The notes beneath the pieces were generated by a model. The model saw only the letters and a program-made list of their open reading frames with translations. It was not told where the DNA came from and made no database searches. 64,000 bases of DNA from Fibrobacter sp. UWH6 (lineage in GTDB: Bacteria; Fibrobacterota; Fibrobacteria; Fibrobacterales; Fibrobacteraceae), in assembly GCF_900142465.1 (NCBI RefSeq), contig NZ_FRAX01000015.1:38376-102375 (forward strand), given 5' to 3'. The position numbers and the translations under genes were made by a program. Positions 59,131 through 64,000 of the stretch are shown piece by piece. Position 1 is the first letter of the stretch, and each line of letters opens with the position of its first letter.

Positions 59131-61086
59131 TTAGCGGCCTTTTTCGTAAACGACGAAAGCGAAGTGCTTGCTGTCGGGAGCCCAGGAATTCACGTTGATG
59201 GTCCCTTGCCCGCCAAAGAGTTTCAGGATAGTCTTGGGAATGTCTAGGGTTCCGTTCTCGGATTTGTTGGCGCTCATCAGTCGCAGTTCCACCATCTTGT
59301 TAGGCACGTGTTCGCCGGGGCGAACATCAGTCTCGTGGTAGGCCACCATGACGATCTTCTGCAGATCTGGCGAGATGTGGGGGAACCATGTATTCCGATG
59401 TTCATCGAAAGTTAGCTGTTCCTGTTCCGAGCCATCCACCTTCATACGCCAGGCTTGCATGCGGCCAGTGCGCACGGAATTGAAGTAGATGTATTCGCCC
59501 TTGCAATCGTATTCGGGACCGTCGTTAAGGCCTCGGGCGGTTGTGAGCTGGGTTTCGTTTCCGCCTTCGGCAGGAATGGTGTAAATGTCGTATTCGCCGT
59601 TTCGTTCGGCACAGTAGGCCAGGTGCTTTCCGTCGGGGGAGATGCCGTGGAGGTAGCTGGGGGCCAGGGGAGTCACCAACTGCGGCATACGTCCGTCAAA
59701 GAAAATCTTGTAGATACGGGAAAGTCCGTCTTCCTTGGTGTGGTGGCTGACATAGAGGCCGCTACCATCGGGATCCAGCACATGATCGTTGTTGCAGTTG
59801 TTTACGTAGTGGCTGGGAACTTCTTCGATTTTGCCGGCGGCGAGGTTGCCGTCGCTATCGCGGATCAAGTCCATCTTGTAGATTCGTCCGTTGCTGTTGT
59901 AAGTCAGGTAAGTTCCGTCGGCACTCCAGTTGGGGGCCTCGATGACAAAGTCGAATCTTTTCAGCGAGGTGATGCGGCTGGTTTCAATGTCGAATACCTG
60001 CAGTATGGACTTGTCGCCATTGCGGTTCCAGGTGTCGCCCGGCGAAATTTCAAAGGGGTAGCTGACACCGAATCGTTCCCGCAGGGAATCCATCAGCTCC
60101 ATCATTTCCATGGTCTTGTTCAGGGGCATTTCCGCGCATTCTCCCGCTTCGATGCCCTGAACAAGCAAACCTGCGTTTGTGTCATCCTGAGCAAGCGAAG
60201 CGCGTCGAAGGATCTGGCTGCATGCGAGGACTTCATATTCATAGCAATTGCAGAGGGATTCCGGTTTCACGCTTTCTACCAAGGCGCCGGTGGCGTCATA
60301 AACCTGCAACTCTTCCATGTTGTTCAGGTTCGCCACGCGGATACGGCCCTGGGTTCCGTAGATGGTTCCTTCGTTATGCCACGGTTCCGTAATGGATGTT
60401 TTCAGGTAGGCCTTCTTGCCGCTTCTGTAGGTAATGTTGATCCAGTCGGTGGCATCCACACCGGTGTCTGTCTTGATACAGCGGGCATCCAGATTAGCGA
60501 TGGGTCCGCCCAGGAACAGGTCGGCGAAGGTCAGGCTGTAAATACCCAGGTCCAGCAATGCGCCGCCTGCAAGGGCGGGGTTCACCAGGCGTTCCACATG
60601 AGTTAGGGGCTGCGAGAAATCGGCCTCGACGCTTTGCACTTCACCGATGCGTCCTGCGGCAATCCACTGACGCACTGTCTGCACGGCTGGCAGGAATCGG
60701 GTCCACATGGCTTCGCAAAGGAAAACGCCCTTGTCGCGTGCCAGGGCGATGATTTCGGTGGCCTGCTTGGCGTTGGCACAGAATGCCTTTTCTATCAGCA
60801 GGTTCTTGCCGGCGTTGATGCACAGCTTGGCCTGTTCATAATGGTGGGAGTGGGGCGTGGCGATGTAGATCAGGTCCACTTCCGGGTCGGCTGCCAGGTC
60901 CTCATAGTTTCCATAAAATTTGCGGGCCCCGTGCTGGGAGGCGAAGGCCTGGGCCTTTTCCTTGTCCCTGGCGGCTACGGCGTAAAGTTCTACGCCCATG
61001 CCCTTGTTTTCTAAAGTCTTTACGGCCTTTGCCATCAAATCGGCGATATAGCCGCACCCAAGAATCCCAAATTTCATGTTTTCCAT
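59131..61086 (-). CDS. Gfo/Idh/MocA oxidoreductase fused to a TolB-like propeller
   Basis: From the ATG at 61086 the protein has 651 residues. The first 325 or so are a Gfo/Idh/MocA dehydrogenase: FGILGCGYIADLM nucleotide fold, DLIYIATPHSHHYEQAKLCI and EKAFCANAKQA with the catalytic-region Lys. The rest is a WD40/TolB-like beta-propeller (APNWSADGTYLTY, HGISPDGKHLAYCAERNG, NSWAPDSKHFAFV), similar to oligogalacturonide-lyase-type propellers. There is no signal peptide. A dispersed repeat sits in frame within the first domain. TATATT ends seven bases before the ATG. It may handle sugar acids; substrate unknown. Confidence 0.85.
   Translation of the reverse strand: MENMKFGILGCGYIADLMAKAVKTLENKGMGVELYAVAARDKEKAQAFASQHGARKFYGNYEDLAADPEVDLIYIATPHSHHYEQAKLCINAGKNLLIEKAFCANAKQATEIIALARDKGVFLCEAMWTRFLPAVQTVRQWIAAGRIGEVQSVEADFSQPLTHVERLVNPALAGGALLDLGIYSLTFADLFLGGPIANLDARCIKTDTGVDATDWINITYRSGKKAYLKTSITEPWHNEGTIYGTQGRIRVANLNNMEELQVYDATGALVESVKPESLCNCYEYEVLACSQILRRASLAQDDTNAGLLVQGIEAGECAEMPLNKTMEMMELMDSLRERFGVSYPFEISPGDTWNRNGDKSILQVFDIETSRITSLKRFDFVIEAPNWSADGTYLTYNSNGRIYKMDLIRDSDGNLAAGKIEEVPSHYVNNCNNDHVLDPDGSGLYVSHHTKEDGLSRIYKIFFDGRMPQLVTPLAPSYLHGISPDGKHLAYCAERNGEYDIYTIPAEGGNETQLTTARGLNDGPEYDCKGEYIYFNSVRTGRMQAWRMKVDGSEQEQLTFDEHRNTWFPHISPDLQKIVMVAYHETDVRPGEHVPNKMVELRLMSANKSENGTLDIPKTILKLFGGQGTINVNSWAPDSKHFAFVVYEKGR
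60179..60216 (-). repeat. Dispersed TCATCC element inside the Gfo/Idh coding region
   Basis: GTCATCCTGAGCAAGCGAAG (60181-60200) continuing to CGAAGGATCT (60205-60214) is the same element found in intergenic DNA at 4609. In the minus-strand protein it encodes SQILRRASLAQDDT, at a place where relatives run directly from the YEYEVLA helix to the next helix. Confidence 0.75.
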
Positions 61087-61093
61087 GTACAGA

Positions 61094-61099
61094 AATATA
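61094..61099 (-). promoter_or_regulatory. -10 box of the Gfo/Idh fusion gene (predicted leaderless)
   Basis: TATATT on the minus strand, seven bases, then the ATG at 61086. Confidence 0.6.
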
Positions 61100-61237
61100 C
61101 TTCGGCCCGGGGGCGGTCGGGTGGGTGGCGGTAGCAAAAACTGTTTACTTCTGTAAAAAGGGCTGTAGACAAAAAAAATCGCCTTTTTTCTAAAAAATTA
61201 CAACTGACCGGCCCGATTTTTTTGTAGTTTATTCGTT

Positions 61238-61660
61238 ATGAACTGGCTTAGGCAAAATATCTTGATGCTTTTGGTAAACGCGATTTTTGCGTTGTTCCTG
61301 AGCGTTAATGTCGGTGCCTATGTTTCAGATAAAGATGTGGGGACGTCACAGGAAGTACTGCAAACCGGTATGGTCCATCAAGACGGAGCCGCTGCGATCC
61401 TTGACGCACAGGATGACACTCGAGGATTGCTTCCCCGCACTTCGATCAGGGGCGAACTTCTCAAGAGGCTAAGCTCCCGCAAACTTCAGGGTGGCCTTGG
61501 CAGCCGAGCCCTGCTCAAGATTGCAGGCCCCTGGAGCGATTTGCTGCATGGTGCAGTTACGTCGGATGCAATCCATTTGCAGCAGGGGATTCCTCCTACC
61601 CGAACCTCTAACGTTTCTAAGGATTACTTTGTGTACACCTTAGAACGTATGCTCTGTTAA
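61238..61660 (+). CDS. Small secreted protein of unknown function
   Basis: The 140-residue product has a long hydrophobic signal segment (about 6-27, ending VGAYVS), then a polar region with LLKRLSSRKLQGGLGSRALLKIAG and a single Cys as its last residue. No ribosome site; TAGTTT ends seven bases before the ATG, the same layout as other predicted leaderless genes. No family recognised. Confidence 0.6.
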   Translation: MNWLRQNILMLLVNAIFALFLSVNVGAYVSDKDVGTSQEVLQTGMVHQDGAAAILDAQDDTRGLLPRTSIRGELLKRLSSRKLQGGLGSRALLKIAGPWSDLLHGAVTSDAIHLQQGIPPTRTSNVSKDYFVYTLERMLC

Positions 61661-61692
61661 TCTTTCTTTCTCAAAAAAAATTAGACGTTCAT

Positions 61693-61714
61693 CGCGGTCA
61701 CTAACCGCGGTTTT
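61693..61714 (+). terminator. Possible terminator
   Basis: CGCGGT pairs with ACCGCG around CACTA, followed by G and four T. A short stem and T-run, so only moderately convincing. Confidence 0.45.
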
Positions 61715-61773
61715 CGCGCTTGCCTTCCCGAGCGAGCGAACCCCCTTTTATCCACTCAAAAAAGAGAAAGAAA

Positions 61774-62175
61774 ATGGAATTTATAAACAACATGGAACTG
61801 GCTTGTGGCCTGTTCAAGAATTCTCATATCCAGGTCAAGAAGGCTTTCTTCGGCCTAAAGAAAAACGTCATTTACACCCTGACCAACTCCATCGTGAGGG
61901 GCTCGTATATGGAATACGATTTTACCAACGGCAAGAAGGTGGCCATGCTCCTGGAAACGCCTTGGGAGTCCCTGGAGGCAGTCCTTGGCAAGGTGGGGCG
62001 GCCCGTTCCCGCCGACAACGGGATGTTCTGTCTTTCGATGTGCTACTCCCAGGATCGCAAGTTTGCCGCCATGCAACTTTGCCGGTATGTGAGTTTCGAT
62101 TACGTTCCCACATGCGACATCCGTTTTGCGGAAGGCGACGAGGCTGAAATCCTCCTGCGGCCCTTTGTAAAGTAG
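61774..62175 (+). CDS. Small unknown protein, first of a pair flanking a diguanylate cyclase
   Basis: The 133-residue protein has no signal peptide. Its second half, CYSQDRKFAAMQLCRYVSFD followed by YVP, RFAEGDEAE and LL, is shared with the protein at 63379 (CYSQDRKFAALQLAKYMAFK, YRP, RFVENETAE, LL). AGAGAAAG precedes the ATG. It lies 85 bases before a membrane GGDEF gene. The family is not known to me. A small cytoplasmic mixed alpha/beta domain is likely. Confidence 0.72.
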   Translation: MEFINNMELACGLFKNSHIQVKKAFFGLKKNVIYTLTNSIVRGSYMEYDFTNGKKVAMLLETPWESLEAVLGKVGRPVPADNGMFCLSMCYSQDRKFAAMQLCRYVSFDYVPTCDIRFAEGDEAEILLRPFVK

Positions 62176-62247
62176 ATCGCTGCGGTTTAAAGCGGCCTAG
62201 AGTGTGGGGCGGCTGAAAAAGATTGGCCGCCCCTTTCGGTTTGTATT

Positions 62248-62253
62248 TATATT
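62248..62253 (+). promoter_or_regulatory. -10 box of the membrane GGDEF gene (predicted leaderless)
   Basis: TATATT, then seven bases, then the ATG at 62261. An ATG one base after the box (62255) is too close to be transcribed, so 62261 is the better start. Confidence 0.6.
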
Positions 62254-62260
62254 AATGTCA

Positions 62261-63379
62261 ATGACCCCTCAATCTGTAAGAGTCTTATTTTTCTGTATTT
62301 TCATTTTGCTGCTGGTGCTGCAAAGTGCCTATGTGCCTATCCGCCATAGCGGCGTCCGGGCTCTGTTTGTACGTAGCGTGCTGGTGGCCATCACTTCCTG
62401 TCTTCTCTATATCGGGACCTATCCAGGCTTCTTTGGTGCTGATGGAATTTTTCTGACCCGGGCTTTCAATGGACTTTATTTTGCGGTGACGGCCTTGCTG
62501 CCCTGGATGTGGCTTGTCTACATGGTGAGACGCGTGTTCATTAAGCCAAGTCTTAGCACCTGGATTCGTATTTTGATTTCCTTGCCGGTGGCGTTCTTCG
62601 CGGTGGCTAGCATTCTCTCTATTTGGAATGGCTGGGTCTTTTATGTGGATGCGGCCGATGGCTATATGCGCGGTCCCTTGTACTTGCCTTACGTGGCTAT
62701 TCTTGGCGTTTACCTGCTTGTTCCCATGTTTGGCTGCCTGAGCAGGGCATTCAATAAGCGCTTCTATGTAGACCGCTCCATGTATCTTTCCCTGTCGTCC
62801 TTCGGCTTCTTTACCATTGTGGGCATGACGTTGGAAGTGTTCTTTCCGGATCTTCCCAGTTCTGCCATGGGCATGGCGCTGACCTTGTTGACCAACCATC
62901 TGTCGGATCAGCGTGGGCAGGTTTCTGCGGATCCCTTGACCAAGCTGAATAACAGGAACCAGTTTAACATTTATCTGGATCGTCTTATCCAGAATCCGCC
63001 TGTCGAAGGCAAGGCTTACTTGTTCGTGCTGGACATGGACAAGTTCAAGCATATCAACGATGACTTTGGCCACATGAAGGGTGACGAGGCCTTGCTCATT
63101 GTTTCCAATGTCCTCAAGAAAGTCTGTGGTCCGAAGGGGCATTTTATTTCCCGCTTTGGCGGTGACGAATTCGTGGTGGTGGCCAAGTACAATGGCGAGC
63201 AGGAGTGCGATGGCCTTGTGCAGGAAATCAAGGCCGCCCTTGCCGAGGCATCCGCAAACTTTGTGTGCCCCTTATCTGTAAGCATCGGCTATGATGCGGT
63301 CAAGGAATCTGGCGAGACCATTCCCGACCTGTTCAATCGCGCAGATAAAAAGCTGTATAAAATCAAGAAGTCTCGCTAA
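62261..63379 (+). CDS. Membrane-bound GGDEF diguanylate cyclase
   Basis: From the ATG at 62261 the protein has 372 residues. About six membrane helices fill residues 1-215. The GGDEF domain has DPLTKLNNRNQFNIYL, FVLDMDKFKHINDDFGHMKGDEALL and SRFGGDEFVVV near 298-308. No RxxD inhibitory site is seen five residues before GGDEF, so feedback control by that route is unlikely. The membrane part may sense a ligand. Its stop overlaps the ATG of the second small paralogue (TAATG), so those two are coupled. Confidence 0.92.
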   Translation: MTPQSVRVLFFCIFILLLVLQSAYVPIRHSGVRALFVRSVLVAITSCLLYIGTYPGFFGADGIFLTRAFNGLYFAVTALLPWMWLVYMVRRVFIKPSLSTWIRILISLPVAFFAVASILSIWNGWVFYVDAADGYMRGPLYLPYVAILGVYLLVPMFGCLSRAFNKRFYVDRSMYLSLSSFGFFTIVGMTLEVFFPDLPSSAMGMALTLLTNHLSDQRGQVSADPLTKLNNRNQFNIYLDRLIQNPPVEGKAYLFVLDMDKFKHINDDFGHMKGDEALLIVSNVLKKVCGPKGHFISRFGGDEFVVVAKYNGEQECDGLVQEIKAALAEASANFVCPLSVSIGYDAVKESGETIPDLFNRADKKLYKIKKSR

Positions 63380-63732
63380 TGCAAATTTCAAACAACAAAA
63401 CCTTCCTAGGCCTTAAGGAATCGATTTTCTCCAATACGACGAAATCAGATGTTGATGGCGTCGAGCTGAAATTGAATTCCGAAGACGGCGATAAGATCAA
63501 GGAACTGCTGGAACTGCCTGACGAGACCATCTGTGAAATGGCTTCAAAGATGGATTGCCTGTCATCTGCAGAAGATGGAACGTATGAACTTTCCGTCTGC
63601 TATTCTCAGGACCGCAAGTTCGCTGCCCTGCAACTTGCAAAGTACATGGCCTTTAAATATAGGCCCGTGACAGGCGTCCGTTTCGTTGAAAATGAAACGG
63701 CAGAATCTCTCCTGAAGATTCTGCTGAAGTAA
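63379..63732 (+). CDS. Small unknown protein, second of a pair flanking a diguanylate cyclase
   Basis: This 117-residue protein starts on the stop codon of the cyclase gene and so is probably translated with it. Its C-terminal half (LSVCYSQDRKFAALQLAKYM and onward) matches the 61774 protein, while the first half differs. No signal peptide. Coupling to the cyclase suggests a partner or regulator of it, which is inference. Confidence 0.75.
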   Translation: MQISNNKTFLGLKESIFSNTTKSDVDGVELKLNSEDGDKIKELLELPDETICEMASKMDCLSSAEDGTYELSVCYSQDRKFAALQLAKYMAFKYRPVTGVRFVENETAESLLKILLK

Positions 63733-63766
63733 AGCTAAATCTGAAATTTAGCGCAGCCTTTTTTTA
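63733..63766. terminator. Terminator between convergent genes
   Basis: GCTAAAT pairs with ATTTAGC around a short CTGAA loop, followed by GCAGCC and seven T on the plus strand, directly after the second small paralogue. Confidence 0.7.
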
Positions 63767-63773
63767 TTTGAAA

Positions 63774-64000
63774 TTATAGCAAGCCGTGCTGCCTGAGAAT
63801 CTCGGCGTATGCGTCTCGTTCCTTGGCGTTTTTGTCGGCTTGGGCTTTCACTGCTTCTAGCTCTTGCTTATTCGCTGCAAGCTCCTGTTTGTTCGCAGCT
63901 AGTTCTTGCCTGTTGGCTTCGATGGCCTGCTTTTGCTCTGCGATTTCCTCTTCCTGCTGTTTGATCAGCTCTTCGGTGTACTTGCGGGTAGAAATCGCGT
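63774..64000 (-). CDS. C-terminal coiled coil of a protein continuing past the window
   Basis: The minus strand is open from the window edge to TAA at 63774, about 75 residues. It is a charged coiled coil (KYTEELIKQQEEEIAEQK) with a seven-residue repeat NRQELAA / NKQELAA / NKQELEA (21-bp DNA repeat) and the end YAEILRQHGLL. Tails of this kind end Rpn/PD-(D/E)XK-type nuclease or transposase-like proteins in related genomes, but the catalytic part is not visible, so the identity is a guess. Confidence 0.6.
   Translation of the reverse strand, partial: AISTRKYTEELIKQQEEEIAEQKQAIEANRQELAANKQELAANKQELEAVKAQADKNAKERDAYAEILRQHGLL

Overview
The window looks like a chromosomal segment of a fibre-degrading Fibrobacter or close relative. 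Three kinds of evidence point there: secreted glycosidases of families GH9 and GH8 with C-terminal sorting-type tails plus a leaderless GH5 enzyme; a TIGR02147-type regulator next to a lipoprotein carrying the 'Fibrobacter succinogenes major paralogous domain' (TIGR02145); and many secreted lipoproteins without obvious relatives. The species call is inference. No phage, IS element or CRISPR array was seen. tRNA-Val(CAC) and tRNA-His(GTG) are present, each with its own promoter and terminator.

Layout. 1-4.4 kb: the end of an HD-GYP/PAS/GGDEF protein, a TolC-like channel, tRNA-Val, a PTS EIIA and aroD. 4.4-4.9 kb: a patch of dispersed intergenic repeats. 4.9-9.1 kb: clpP, ftsY, then a tight lipoprotein / thioredoxin-fold / glycosyltransferase run. 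9.1-10.5 kb: AT-rich small secreted genes, one apparently frameshifted. 10.6-22.9 kb: GH5, mqnA, a PleD-like regulator, KDPG aldolase, a large GH9 cellulase, a MacB/LolD-type ABC pair, an OmpA-like protein, a GtrA-like protein and a CoA-transferase. 23-28 kb: a lipoprotein with a histidine-phosphatase domain, then three subunits of a sodium-pumping decarboxylase. 28-34 kb: an AT-rich accessory stretch with a UPF0175 gene and truncated DUF3368 partner, secreted proteins of unknown role, and the TIGR02147 / TIGR02145 / short-peptide trio. 34-43 kb: a Zn-finger-like protein, a ComEC-like hydrolase, a 23-bp minisatellite, an acyl-ACP thioesterase, aroA, an anchored solute-binding protein, and a PBP4-DUF1460 fusion. 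43-53 kb: a collagen-like lipoprotein, two related unknown proteins flanking a PEGA-barrel protein, and a GH8 enzyme. 53-64 kb: a subtilase-like protein, a lipoprotein with an Asp/Tyr tail, a Gfo/Idh-propeller fusion, and a membrane diguanylate cyclase bracketed by two small paralogues.

How the genes fit together. The glycosidases serve plant-fibre breakdown. aroD and aroA supply chorismate, and MqnA takes chorismate into the futalosine route to menaquinone. The decarboxylase would couple acid decarboxylation to a sodium gradient. Three c-di-GMP proteins (one HD-GYP/GGDEF, one REC-GGDEF, one membrane GGDEF) suggest active second-messenger control of the cell surface.

The most striking regulatory signal is promoter placement. 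At least eight genes have a TANNNT -10 box exactly seven bases before the start codon and no Shine-Dalgarno sequence, which predicts leaderless mRNAs. Other genes have ordinary TTGACA-17-TATAAT-like promoters and AGGAGG-type ribosome sites. The best candidates for undescribed biology are the 45.8-50.4 kb paralogue/PEGA locus, the 61.8-63.7 kb diguanylate-cyclase sandwich and the regulator/lipoprotein/peptide trio at 30.9-33.6 kb.
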